Assembly (NCBI RefSeq): GCF_041949975.1
Contig: NZ_JBHFQG010000020.1
Location: 1-64,000 of the forward strand
Direction: 5' to 3'
Source of the DNA: Alteribacillus sp041949975
Lineage (GTDB): Bacteria; Bacillota; Bacilli; Bacillales; Marinococcaceae
DNA length: 64,000 bases
Shown here: one piece after another, positions 44,296 through 52,467 of the stretch
How the letters are laid out: each line of letters begins with the position of its first letter
Position numbering within the stretch: position 1 is the first letter of the stretch
The notes under the pieces: model-generated
Databases searched by the model: none
What the model saw: the letters and a program-made list of their open reading frames with translations, nothing else
Told to the model about the DNA's origin: nothing
Translations under genes and position numbers: made by a program

Positions 44296-45234
44296 GTGAA
44301 GTGGATTGAATTTGGTGTCCATACGACACAGGAAGCTGTTGAACCGATTTCTAATATTTTACACGAAGCAGGTGCAAGTGGGGTAGTAATTGAAGACTCG
44401 GATGATCTTCAAAAGGACTGGCATGGAACAGAAGACGAAATTTTCGAGCTTTCTGCTGAGGATTATCCAGAAGAAGGTGTATTAGTTAAGGCATACTTTC
44501 CGATAAACAGTTTTGCAAAAGAAACTGCAGAAGGAGTAAAGCAATCGATTAATGATTTGCTGCTTCATAATATTGATATTGGAAGAAATGAAGTAACCTT
44601 AACAGAAGTGCATGAAGAAGATTGGGCAGAAGCATGGAAAAAGTATTATAAACCTGTAAAAGTCACACAGTCTTTAACCATCGCACCTAGCTGGGAAAAT
44701 TATAAACCTGTGTCAAGTGATGAACACGTTATTGAATTGGATCCGGGCATGGCTTTTGGAACTGGAACACACCCATCTACAATTCTTTGTTTACAAGCTT
44801 TAGAACAAATTATTAAAGGCGGAGAATCAGTAATTGATGTAGGAACTGGCTCTGGAATTCTTTCTATAGCTGCGGCAAAATTTGGAGCAGAAAAAGTACA
44901 TGCGCTGGATTTAGATTCCACAGCAGTAGAAAGTGCGCAGGCGAATGTTTCCTTTAACCGTACCGATCATATAATTGATGTGAAGCAAAATAATCTTCTA
45001 GATAGCACACATGAACCAGCAGATGTAATTGTTGCAAATATTCTTGCTGATATTATTATTCGTATGACAGAGGAAGCATATCACTTACTGAATGCTGGAG
45101 GATACTTTATTACTTCTGGTATAATTTCAGGTAAAAAGGAAGAGGTAAAAGAAAAGCTGCTTAAACATAATTTTGTTATTCAAGAAACCATTGAAATGGA
45201 AGATTGGGTAGCCTTTGTTGCTCAAAAAAACTAA
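44296..45234 (+). CDS. prmA: Ribosomal protein L11 methyltransferase
   Basis: PrmA methylates ribosomal protein L11. The N-terminal substrate domain begins MKWIEFGVHTTQEAVEPISN and the catalytic domain has MAFGTGTHPSTILC, VIDVGTGSGILSIAAAKFGA and VANILADIII. The start is GTG 44296, matching the family N-terminus, with GGAGCTGGTG upstream; 312 aa. It has its position after dnaJ conserved. Confidence 0.96.
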   Translation: MKWIEFGVHTTQEAVEPISNILHEAGASGVVIEDSDDLQKDWHGTEDEIFELSAEDYPEEGVLVKAYFPINSFAKETAEGVKQSINDLLLHNIDIGRNEVTLTEVHEEDWAEAWKKYYKPVKVTQSLTIAPSWENYKPVSSDEHVIELDPGMAFGTGTHPSTILCLQALEQIIKGGESVIDVGTGSGILSIAAAKFGAEKVHALDLDSTAVESAQANVSFNRTDHIIDVKQNNLLDSTHEPADVIVANILADIIIRMTEEAYHLLNAGGYFITSGIISGKKEEVKEKLLKHNFVIQETIEMEDWVAFVAQKN

Positions 45235-45256
45235 CATCAGCTGGAGTGGCATCCCT

Positions 45257-46003
45257 ATGCAGAGGTATTTCGTGAAACCTGAAAATATGTCAGACTCTCA
45301 TGTTTTGATTACCGGAGAAGATGTTAAACATATTACGAAGGTAATGAGATTGGACACAGGAGATAAAATTGTCTGCCTGAACAATCGAGGCAGGCAGGTA
45401 CTGTGCAGTATTAATAAAGTTGAAAAAGATATAGTGAAAGCAGACATTTTGCAAGATATACAAGAGAATAATGAATTACCAGTAGAGGTTACAATTGCTC
45501 AAGCACTGATTAAAGGAGACAAGCTTGATTTTGTCATTCAAAAAGGAACAGAATTCGGTGCTGCAGCATTCTATCTCTTTTCGGCAGAGCGATCTGTTGT
45601 AAAATGGGATGGGAAAAAAATAAATAAAAAACTAGAACGTTTGGAAAAAATAGCGAAAGAAGCAGCAGAGCAATCAGGAAGGCTTATTATCCCTCCTATT
45701 AAATTTTTTCCTCGCTGGGAAGAAATGCTGCAAGAAAGCAGCTGTTTTGAGGCTAATGTTTTTTTATATGAAGAAAACGCAAAGAGAAACATGCATAGTG
45801 ACCTGTCAAAAGTGATGGAATCTTTACCTGCCTCCATTATGGCGATAATTGGACCAGAAGGAGGAGTAAGTGAAGAGGAAGCTTCGGCTTATAAATACCA
45901 GCACTTTCTTAATGTCAGTTTAGGGCCCAGGATTTTACGAAGTGAATCTGCTTCGTTGTATCTTTTGGCTGCTCTATCCTATCAATATGAATTACTGAGG
46001 TGA
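45257..46003 (+). CDS. rsmE: 16S rRNA m3U1498 methyltransferase RsmE
   Basis: RsmE methylates U1498 of 16S rRNA. It is a SPOUT enzyme with N-terminal PUA-like domain (QRYFVKPENM...HITKVMRLDTGD) and a knot with IGPEGGVSEEEA and LGPRILRSESASLYLL. ATG 45257 follows GGAGTGGC; 248 aa. Confidence 0.96.
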   Translation: MQRYFVKPENMSDSHVLITGEDVKHITKVMRLDTGDKIVCLNNRGRQVLCSINKVEKDIVKADILQDIQENNELPVEVTIAQALIKGDKLDFVIQKGTEFGAAAFYLFSAERSVVKWDGKKINKKLERLEKIAKEAAEQSGRLIIPPIKFFPRWEEMLQESSCFEANVFLYEENAKRNMHSDLSKVMESLPASIMAIIGPEGGVSEEEASAYKYQHFLNVSLGPRILRSESASLYLLAALSYQYELLR

Positions 46004-46009
46004 ATTGTC

Positions 46010-47344
46010 ATGTCCACTGTCGCCTTTCATACACTTGGCTGTAAAGTCAACCATTATGAAACTGAAGCCATTTGGCAGCTCTTTAAGAAGGAAGGGTATG
46101 AAAAGACTGATTTTGAACAACGGGCAGATGTTTATGTTATTAATACATGCACTGTGACTAATACGGGAGATAAAAAAAGCCGGCAGGTTATTAGAAGAGC
46201 TATAAGAAAAAATCCAGAAGCTGTAATTTGTGTAACCGGCTGCTATGCTCAGACATCGCCGTCTGAAATCATGAATATACCCGGTGTAGATATAGTTGTC
46301 GGCACACAAGACCGTTCTAAAATGATTGGGTATATCAAACAATTTCAAAAAGAACGCCAGCCAATTAACGGCGTCGGAAATATAATGAAAACCAGGGTAT
46401 ATGAAGAGTTGGATGTCCCTAATTTTACGGATAGAACAAGAGCGTCCCTAAAGATACAAGAAGGCTGTAATAACTTCTGTACATTTTGTATTATACCGTG
46501 GGCAAGAGGACTGCTTCGCTCTAGAAAACCGGAAGATGTTCTCTCGCAGGCTAAACAGCTTGTAGAAGCTGGGTATAAAGAGATTGTTTTAACTGGTATT
46601 CATACGGGCGGGTATGGTGAAGATATGAAAAATTACAGCCTGTCTGATTTACTAAAAGAGTTAGAAGAAGTAGAGGGGCTAAAGCGCATCCGTATCTCAT
46701 CCATTGAAGCCAGCCAAATAACAGATGAGGTTATAGAAGTTATCGGACAGTCGAAAAAAATTGTCAATCACCTGCATATCCCGCTTCAATCCGGTTCTAA
46801 CGCGGTTCTCAAGAGAATGAGAAGAAAATACACTACTGAATTTTTTGCAGAGAGATTAGCCAACTTGAAAAAAGCACTCCCCGGTCTTGCTGTTACGTCT
46901 GATGTTATTGTTGGTTTTCCAGGGGAAAGTGAAGAAGAATTTAACGAAACCTATAAATTCATAGCTGAAAACAAATTCTCAGAGTTACATGTGTTTCCTT
47001 ATTCAAAGCGAACAGGCACTCCAGCAGCTCGTATGGAGAACCAGGTGGAAGAGGAAGAAAAAAACCGAAGAGTCCATTCTTTAATTGAACTTTCCAATCA
47101 ATTAGCTAAAGAATATGCCTCTTCATATGAGGGCAGCGTTCTTGATGTGATTCCAGAAGAAAAAGATAAAGAAACCGGATTGTTGACAGGGTATACTTCT
47201 AACTATATGAAAGTTAAATTTTCAGGAAATGAAGAGATGATTGGAAAAATAATTAAAGTAAAAGTAATTAAGTCTGGTTATCCTTTTAATATTGGTGAAT
47301 TTGTTCGAGCAGCAGATGACCATGAAGAAATGGTATTAGCTTAG
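46010..47344 (+). CDS. mtaB: tRNA t6A37 methylthiotransferase MtaB (YqeV)
   Basis: MtaB converts t6A37 to ms2t6A37 in tRNA. The UPF0004 domain holds cluster Cys11, Cys47 and Cys78; the radical SAM motif is CNNFCTFC (Cys153, 157, 160). A C-terminal TRAM domain covers about residues 375-438. It has 444 aa. It starts six bases after rsmE, so the two are coupled. Confidence 0.96.
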   Translation: MSTVAFHTLGCKVNHYETEAIWQLFKKEGYEKTDFEQRADVYVINTCTVTNTGDKKSRQVIRRAIRKNPEAVICVTGCYAQTSPSEIMNIPGVDIVVGTQDRSKMIGYIKQFQKERQPINGVGNIMKTRVYEELDVPNFTDRTRASLKIQEGCNNFCTFCIIPWARGLLRSRKPEDVLSQAKQLVEAGYKEIVLTGIHTGGYGEDMKNYSLSDLLKELEEVEGLKRIRISSIEASQITDEVIEVIGQSKKIVNHLHIPLQSGSNAVLKRMRRKYTTEFFAERLANLKKALPGLAVTSDVIVGFPGESEEEFNETYKFIAENKFSELHVFPYSKRTGTPAARMENQVEEEEKNRRVHSLIELSNQLAKEYASSYEGSVLDVIPEEKDKETGLLTGYTSNYMKVKFSGNEEMIGKIIKVKVIKSGYPFNIGEFVRAADDHEEMVLA

Positions 47345-47375
47345 TATCCTATAGACAGAAAGGAATAAAAAAATT

Positions 47376-48044
47376 ATGAATTCGTTAGCTCGTTTAATTG
47401 ATCATACATTGCTAAAACCCGAATCAACTGTAGAGCAAATAATCAACCTTTCAAAAGAAGCAAAACAGTATGAGTTTGCTTCTGTTTGTGTTAACCCATC
47501 TATGGTGCCGGCCGCATTTGAAGTGTTAAAAGAAACCAATGTTAAAGTCTGCACAGTCATTGGTTTTCCTTTGGGAGCGACGATGCCCGAAGTGAAAGCT
47601 TTTGAAACGAAAAATGCCATTGCCAATGGAGCTTCTGAAATAGATATGGTATTAAACATAGGAGCTCTAAAGAGTGGCCAGGAAGAACAAGTAAGAGCTG
47701 ATATAGAAGCGGTTGTACAAGCTGCAAAAGAAAAAGCTATTGTTAAAGTAATCATAGAAACAGTATTACTGACAGATGATGAAAAGGTAAATGCTTGTCA
47801 GTTAGCCGTGCAGGCTGGAGCTGATTTTGTCAAAACTTCTACAGGATTTGCAGGCGGTGGTGCCACTGTAGAAGATGTGAAGTTAATGAAAAATACTGTT
47901 GGTGAAAAAGCAAAAGTGAAAGCCAGCGGAGGCGTTCGTGATAAACAAACTGCACTTGCAATGGTAGAAGCAGGTGCGGAACGGATCGGCACGAGTTCTG
48001 GTGCATCTATTGTATCGGGCAAAGAGGGATCAGCCGATTATTAA
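47376..48044 (+). CDS. deoC: Deoxyribose-phosphate aldolase
   Basis: DeoC cleaves 2-deoxyribose-5-phosphate to glyceraldehyde-3-phosphate and acetaldehyde. The N-terminal LIDHTLLKPEST, the VKVIIETVLL stretch and the Schiff-base Lys in ADFVKTSTGF are intact, with the phosphate site KASGGVRD. It has 222 aa. It follows mtaB in the same transcription unit without other deoxynucleoside genes. Confidence 0.95.
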   Translation: MNSLARLIDHTLLKPESTVEQIINLSKEAKQYEFASVCVNPSMVPAAFEVLKETNVKVCTVIGFPLGATMPEVKAFETKNAIANGASEIDMVLNIGALKSGQEEQVRADIEAVVQAAKEKAIVKVIIETVLLTDDEKVNACQLAVQAGADFVKTSTGFAGGGATVEDVKLMKNTVGEKAKVKASGGVRDKQTALAMVEAGAERIGTSSGASIVSGKEGSADY

Positions 48045-48116
48045 ACAGGTTTGTTAAATTAATAATTCACTCACCCCCTATATTATCAATGTTACATGAA
48101 AGGCTTATTGCTTTTT

Positions 48117-48146
48117 TTGTAGTTTTGTTTTATAATTTGTTAAAAT
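48117..48146 (+). promoter_or_regulatory. Possible promoter of rpsU
   Basis: TTGTAG, 18-base spacer, TAAAAT, about 125 bases before rpsU. The leader has a small stem CTTTGCT/AGCAAAG. No recognised ribosomal leader was found. Confidence 0.4.
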
Positions 48147-48270
48147 AGCCAATATGTTTCTGTTAAATATGTTCTTTGCTGAGAGCAAAGGAGAGCTGTA
48201 AGTGTACAGGCAGTTTCTCATATTTTGATAGAGTATTGGCTGTATTGGTTGTTCGGAGGGAGGGAATCAT

Positions 48271-48444
48271 ATGGCTGAGACCCGGGTTCGCAAGAACGAG
48301 AATATTGATGCCGCTCTTCGCCGTTTCAAGCGCTCGCTTTCTAAAGAAGGAACTTTGGCAGAAGTTCGTAAACGTAAGCATTACGAAAAGCCGAGTGTGA
48401 AACGCAAGAAGAAGTCAGAAGCGGCTAGAAAACGAAAGTTCTAA
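48271..48444 (+). CDS. rpsU: 30S ribosomal protein S21
   Basis: bS21 is a small basic protein of the 30S platform. The 57-aa ORF begins MAETRVRKNENIDAALRRFK and ends KKKSEAARKRKF. GGAGGGAGGG lies seven bases before ATG. It precedes yqeY, as in B. subtilis. Confidence 0.97.
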   Translation: MAETRVRKNENIDAALRRFKRSLSKEGTLAEVRKRKHYEKPSVKRKKKSEAARKRKF

Positions 48445-48469
48445 GAGAGGATGCTTAACACTGGAACTC

Positions 48470-48904
48470 ATGGATCGTTTAAATGAAGATATGAAAAGTG
48501 CTTTAAAAGCTAAAGAGAAAAAGCGGCTTTCTGTTATTCGCGGAGTTAAATCTTCCCTTCAAAATGAATCCATTAAATTTGGAAGACCTTTGAATGAAGA
48601 AGAAGCGATTAATGTGTTGAATCGCGAACAAAAACAACGGAAAGATTCCCTCCATGAGTTTAAGAAAGCAGGCAGAGAAGATTTAGCACAAGAAACAGAG
48701 GAAGAATTACGGATTCTCTCTGAATATTTGCCAAAACAGCTTACGGAAGATGAGCTTGAAAGTATTGTAAAAGAAATGATACAGGAAACTGGCGCTTCTT
48801 CAAAAAGCGATATGGGAAAAGTGATGTCTGCTATTATGCCAAAAGTAAAAGGCAAGGCAGATGGTGCAAAAGTTAATCAGCTTGTTCAAAAGCATTTGTC
48901 TTAA
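48470..48904 (+). CDS. yqeY: GatB/YqeY domain protein
   Basis: YqeY resembles the tail domain of the tRNA amidotransferase subunit GatB. It has VIRGVKSSLQNESIKFG, EYLPKQLTEDELE and SKSDMGKVMSAIMPKVKGKADG. It has 144 aa from ATG 48470. That ATG lies about 20 bases after GAGAGG; an in-frame CTG at 48461 would fit the ribosome site better, so the true start is uncertain. The cellular role is not established. Confidence 0.93.
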   Translation: MDRLNEDMKSALKAKEKKRLSVIRGVKSSLQNESIKFGRPLNEEEAINVLNREQKQRKDSLHEFKKAGREDLAQETEEELRILSEYLPKQLTEDELESIVKEMIQETGASSKSDMGKVMSAIMPKVKGKADGAKVNQLVQKHLS

Positions 48905-48909
48905 TCAAG

Positions 48910-48939
48910 GAGCATCTCCTATCCGGAGGTGCTCTTTTT
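48910..48939 (+). terminator. Terminator of rpsU-yqeY
   Basis: Stem GAGCATCTCC/GGAGGTGCTC (one G-T) followed by TTTTTA. Confidence 0.92.
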
Positions 48940-49013
48940 AGTTTTGATAAATTGCCCAATTATGGTAGAGATTCATAAAAATGATATAATAATTAATAAT
49001 ACCTAAGTTATTT

Positions 49014-49041
49014 TGAAACCTTTTATTAAACCGCTCGTATA
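49014..49041 (+). promoter_or_regulatory. Sigma-W-type promoter of nfeD-floA-yqfB
   Basis: TGAAAC (49014-49019), 16-base spacer, CGTATA (49036-49041): a near-ideal sigma-W site. The orthologous yqeZ-yqfAB operon of B. subtilis is known to be sigma-W controlled. Confidence 0.88.
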
Positions 49042-49055
49042 ATATATCGTCCCTG

Positions 49056-49070
49056 TCATAATCATTATCA
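49056..49070 (+). promoter_or_regulatory. Fur-like box just after the sigma-W start
   Basis: TCATAATCATTATCA matches the Bacillus Fur 7-1-7 motif TGATAATnATTATCA with one mismatch. It overlaps another ATTATCATTATGA half. It lies about 10-25 bases after the expected transcription start. Confidence 0.45.
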
Positions 49071-49133
49071 TTATGAATTTTAACTGCCTGCCTACATAGA
49101 GAATGAAACGCAAACAAAAAGCGAGGGAAGAGA

Positions 49134-50450
49134 ATGTTCAAATATAATAAAATCATAGTCTTCCTGTTTTGTATCATTGTTTTCTTTTCAGGTTCTCAAC
49201 CTGGGTATTCCCAATCTTCTTCGGAGGATTTAGTATATGTGATTCCAGTAGAACAGACAGTCGAACGAGGACTGGAAGCATTTCTCGAGCGATCTGTGAA
49301 CGAAGCAGAAGAGGCAGGGGCTGACCATATAATTTTTGAAATTGATACTCCTGGCGGGGCAGTTGATGCAGCAGGCAATATCGCTTCGATTATAAGAAAT
49401 GCCCCCGTATCTACTACTGCCTTCGTTACAGAAGAAGCTATGTCTGCTGGAGCTTTTATCGCATTAAATGCAGGCGAGATAGCGATGGCACCCGGCACAG
49501 AAATGGGAGCCGCACAGGTTATAGATGGATCAGGAAATGCAGCAGGTGATAAAGCTCAATCAGCTTGGATCGCCAATATGAAGGGAGCAGCCGAGTTAAA
49601 TGGAAGAGATCCAGAATATGCTATAGCTATGGCTGATCCTTCTATTGACCTTGAAGAATACCGTGCTGGAGAAGGAAGTCTTTTATCGTTAACTGCTTCC
49701 GAAGCTCAAGAAGTAGGATACGCAGAATACATCGTGGAGGATAGAGAAGAATTACTTTCTGTGCTAGATTATGAAAATGCTGAGGTGCAAGAAGCGGATG
49801 TTACTATTGCCGAGCATATTGCACGCTTTGTTACTAATCCCATTATTATTCCAATTTTATTAAGTATAGGAAGCTTAGGTTTAATTCTTGAATTATATTC
49901 TCCTGGTTTTGGAATACCAGGTATTATGGGTGCTGGTTCTCTATTTTTATTTTTTTTCGGCCACGCGATTGCTGGTTTTGCAGGGGCTGAGTCGATAGTC
50001 CTGTTTGTGGCAGGCTTAGTTTTACTTCTTATAGAATTGTTTGTACCCGGCTTTGGAATCTTCGGAATCTTAGGTATAGGAGCCATTATTGGCAGCATGA
50101 TACTAGCTTCTTTTTCAACATTAAATATAGTATTGTCTATTTTAATTGCAGCCGTTATATCTATAGCTGCAGCTGCAATTCTATTTACCATGTTTGGAAA
50201 AAGAGGTCCTATGAAACGATTAGTCCTTGAGGACTCGGTTAATACGGACGAAGGGTATATATCCAACATCAGCCGGGATGAGCTTATGGGAAAAACAGGA
50301 GAAACATTAACTCCTTTACGGCCTTCTGGGTCGATTATGGTGGGGGAGGAAAGGCTTGACGTTGTAACGGAAGGAGGATATATTGAACAAGGTGAGAATG
50401 TGAAAATAGTAGCTGTACGTGGATCAAGGATTATTGTACGAAAACTTTAG
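49134..50450 (+). CDS. yqeZ: NfeD family membrane serine protease-like protein (YqeZ)
   Basis: The protein has a signal peptide (about residues 1-26), a ClpP-like serine protease domain with the catalytic-type Ser in EEAMSAGAFIAL and Lys in AWIANMKGAAEL, four or so membrane segments (about 235-355) and a C-terminal OB-fold NfeD domain. It has 438 aa. NfeD proteins pair with flotillin, here floA next to it, in membrane-domain organisation and envelope stress. AGCGAGGGAAG lies before ATG. Confidence 0.93.
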   Translation: MFKYNKIIVFLFCIIVFFSGSQPGYSQSSSEDLVYVIPVEQTVERGLEAFLERSVNEAEEAGADHIIFEIDTPGGAVDAAGNIASIIRNAPVSTTAFVTEEAMSAGAFIALNAGEIAMAPGTEMGAAQVIDGSGNAAGDKAQSAWIANMKGAAELNGRDPEYAIAMADPSIDLEEYRAGEGSLLSLTASEAQEVGYAEYIVEDREELLSVLDYENAEVQEADVTIAEHIARFVTNPIIIPILLSIGSLGLILELYSPGFGIPGIMGAGSLFLFFFGHAIAGFAGAESIVLFVAGLVLLLIELFVPGFGIFGILGIGAIIGSMILASFSTLNIVLSILIAAVISIAAAAILFTMFGKRGPMKRLVLEDSVNTDEGYISNISRDELMGKTGETLTPLRPSGSIMVGEERLDVVTEGGYIEQGENVKIVAVRGSRIIVRKL

Positions 50451-50476
50451 TCATAATTGAACGAGGAGGAATGGAA

Positions 50477-51490
50477 GTGGATATGTCTTTTGATTTGACA
50501 TTAATTATTGTTTTGGTATTGGTTCTAATTGCCCTTGCCGTATTGTTTACTTTTGTACCGGTAATGTTGTGGATTTCTGCCCTTGCTGCCGGAGTAAAAA
50601 TTGGGATTTTCCAGCTGGTCGGTATGAGGTTGAGAAGAGTTATTCCGGCCAGGGTTGTAAATCCGCTGATCAAGGCTGAAAAAGCAGGACTGGATATAGA
50701 GTTGAATAAACTAGAAGGCCATTATCTTGCAGGGGGAAATGTAGATAGGGTAGTTAACGCTCTTATAGCTGCTCAAAGAGCAAATATAGAGTTGACATTC
50801 GAACGCTGTGCAGCGATTGATTTGGCCGGAAGAGATGTGCTGGAAGCTGTACAGATGAGTGTAAACCCAAAAGTTATTGAAACACCTTTCATAGCAGGTG
50901 TGGCAATGGATGGAATAGAAGTAAAAGCCAAGGCTCGAATTACTGTTCGAGCTAATATCGACCGCCTTGTTGGGGGTGCAGGTGAAGATACAGTAATTGC
51001 AAGAGTTGGGGAAGGTATCGTTTCCACGATAGGTTCTTCCGCAGATCATAAGGCGGTGCTGGAAAATCCGGATATGATTTCACAAACTGTACTTAAAAAA
51101 GGACTCGATTCGGGTACGGCTTTTGAAATTTTGTCTATTGATATTGCAGATATCGATATCGGCAAGAATATTGGTGCAGGGCTGCAAACAGACCAAGCTG
51201 AAGCTGATAAGAAGATTGCTCAAGCTAAAGCAGAAGAACGCCGTGCAATGGCAGTCGCTCATGAACAAGAAATGAAAGCAAAAGTGGAAGAAATGCGTGC
51301 AAAAGTTGTGGAAGCGGAAGCTGAAGTTCCAATGGCTATGGCTGAAGCTCTTAAGTCCGGAAACTTGGGCGTTATGGATTATATGAATATCCAAAATGTA
51401 AGTGCTGATACAGATATGAGAGAATCAATTGGTAAGGAAACAAATAATGATGATGGTTATAATAACCCAGGATCATCGCGAAACACTTAA
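50477..51490 (+). CDS. floA: Flotillin-like protein FloA (YqfA)
   Basis: FloA is a scaffold of functional membrane microdomains that affects membrane fluidity. An N-terminal hydrophobic hairpin (about residues 5-45) anchors it; the SPFH/PHB-like domain includes LVGMRLRRVIPARVV and DLAGRDVLEAVQMSVNPKVI; then a coiled coil of Ala-Glu repeats (AQAKAEERRAMAVAHEQEMK). GTG 50477 gives the best spacing to GGAGG; ATG 50471 sits against the site. It has 338 or so aa. Confidence 0.95.
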   Translation: MDMSFDLTLIIVLVLVLIALAVLFTFVPVMLWISALAAGVKIGIFQLVGMRLRRVIPARVVNPLIKAEKAGLDIELNKLEGHYLAGGNVDRVVNALIAAQRANIELTFERCAAIDLAGRDVLEAVQMSVNPKVIETPFIAGVAMDGIEVKAKARITVRANIDRLVGGAGEDTVIARVGEGIVSTIGSSADHKAVLENPDMISQTVLKKGLDSGTAFEILSIDIADIDIGKNIGAGLQTDQAEADKKIAQAKAEERRAMAVAHEQEMKAKVEEMRAKVVEAEAEVPMAMAEALKSGNLGVMDYMNIQNVSADTDMRESIGKETNNDDGYNNPGSSRNT

Positions 51491-51521
51491 AATCAGCTTG
51501 TGAGTATAGGGGGTGTAACCC

Positions 51522-52079
51522 TTGCAGGCAATCATTGAACTGTTACTGAGCAACATTTTTATCATTGTTCTTTTAATTGGAGGACTTATTTCTGTTTTTA
51601 ATCGAAACAAGCAGCAAGAAGAAACGAACAGGAGAACGAGACAGGGTGGCGAAAATAAGAAAGAAGTGGATTGGAAAACGATCTTTCAACAAGAAAGTGA
51701 TAAAAGAGACAATCCACAGAGACGTCCGACAAAGCCTGTTCCAGAAGCTGATGCAGAATTAGTCAGACCAGAAAAAAATAATACTACAGAAACAAATAAA
51801 CAGCTTGATCAATATCAGGAACGCTTAGAGCAATTGAGAAGTAAACAAAAAGCAGCAGAAGAAAAAATGAAAAAAATAGAAAATTCTCCTGTATTTGAAG
51901 AAGCAATCGGGGAGGCCCATGCTGGCTCCGATAAAACAGCGTCCTCTCGTTCTCAATTTGTCTCGATAACTCGAAAGGAAGCAATCAATGGGATAATTTG
52001 GGCCGAAATTTTAGGAGAACCTAAAGCCCGCCGTCCTCAAATAAATAATTTACAGCGCCAATATCGTAAAAGAAGCTGA
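51522..52079 (+). CDS. YqfB-position membrane-anchored charged protein
   Basis: This 185-aa protein has an N-terminal membrane segment (about residues 6-24), then a long charged, low-complexity region with a coiled coil (about 90-130), and a C-terminal part with ITRKEAINGIIWAEILGEPKARRP. TTG 51522 follows GGGGGTG. It is third in the nfeD-floA operon, where B. subtilis has yqfB; equivalence is by position. Function is unknown. Confidence 0.7.
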   Translation: MQAIIELLLSNIFIIVLLIGGLISVFNRNKQQEETNRRTRQGGENKKEVDWKTIFQQESDKRDNPQRRPTKPVPEADAELVRPEKNNTTETNKQLDQYQERLEQLRSKQKAAEEKMKKIENSPVFEEAIGEAHAGSDKTASSRSQFVSITRKEAINGIIWAEILGEPKARRPQINNLQRQYRKRS

Positions 52080-52103
52080 GCCATTATGGTTCAGCTTCTT
52101 TTA
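52071..52103 (+). terminator. Terminator of the nfeD-floA operon
   Basis: Stem AGAAGCTGAGCC/GGTTCAGCTTCT followed by TTTAA. Confidence 0.92.
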
Positions 52104-52106
52104 ATG

Positions 52107-52136
52107 GTGATACATAATCTACCTCTGTCATATGAA
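52107..52136 (+). promoter_or_regulatory. Putative sigma-E promoter of yqfC
   Basis: GTGATACA, 14-base spacer, CATATGAA. It resembles the sigma-E consensus (ATA -35, CATAnnnT -10) and yqfC-yqfD are sigma-E genes in B. subtilis. Confidence 0.5.
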
Positions 52137-52158
52137 TAAAACAGAGGGGGGCATGTGG

Positions 52159-52467
52159 ATGTTCAACCGCTGGAAGCAATCCGCTAAACATTGGGTAACT
52201 GGAAAAATGAACCTGCCAGAAGACGTACTATTGGACGTGCCTCGTCTTACGATGATTGGCCAGCTTCATTTACATGTAGAAAATCACCGGGGGGTTCTCC
52301 ATTTCTCCAAAGAGTTGGTACGGTTGAAACTTTCTTATGGAGAACTCTTTATTAAAGGGGAAGGCTTTGTAATAAAAACTATTCTTCCAGACGAATTGTT
52401 ATTAGAAGGAACAATTGAAGAGGTTCGTTATTTAAATGGAAGAGAAACGGGAGGAGCACATGAATAA
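52159..52467 (+). CDS. yqfC: Sporulation protein YqfC
   Basis: YqfC belongs to the YabP/YqfC family of small spore-coat-associated proteins made in the mother cell. Seen: MNLPEDVLLDVPRLTMIGQL and ENHRGVLHFSKELVRL. ATG 52159 lies eight bases after GGGGGG; two earlier ATGs are too close or lack a site. 102 aa. It overlaps yqfD by 8 bases. Confidence 0.92.
   Translation: MFNRWKQSAKHWVTGKMNLPEDVLLDVPRLTMIGQLHLHVENHRGVLHFSKELVRLKLSYGELFIKGEGFVIKTILPDELLLEGTIEEVRYLNGRETGGAHE

Noticed and set aside
48202..48228. 8-codon leader-like ORF before rpsU
   Set aside because: It could arise by chance; there is no attenuator structure linked to it.
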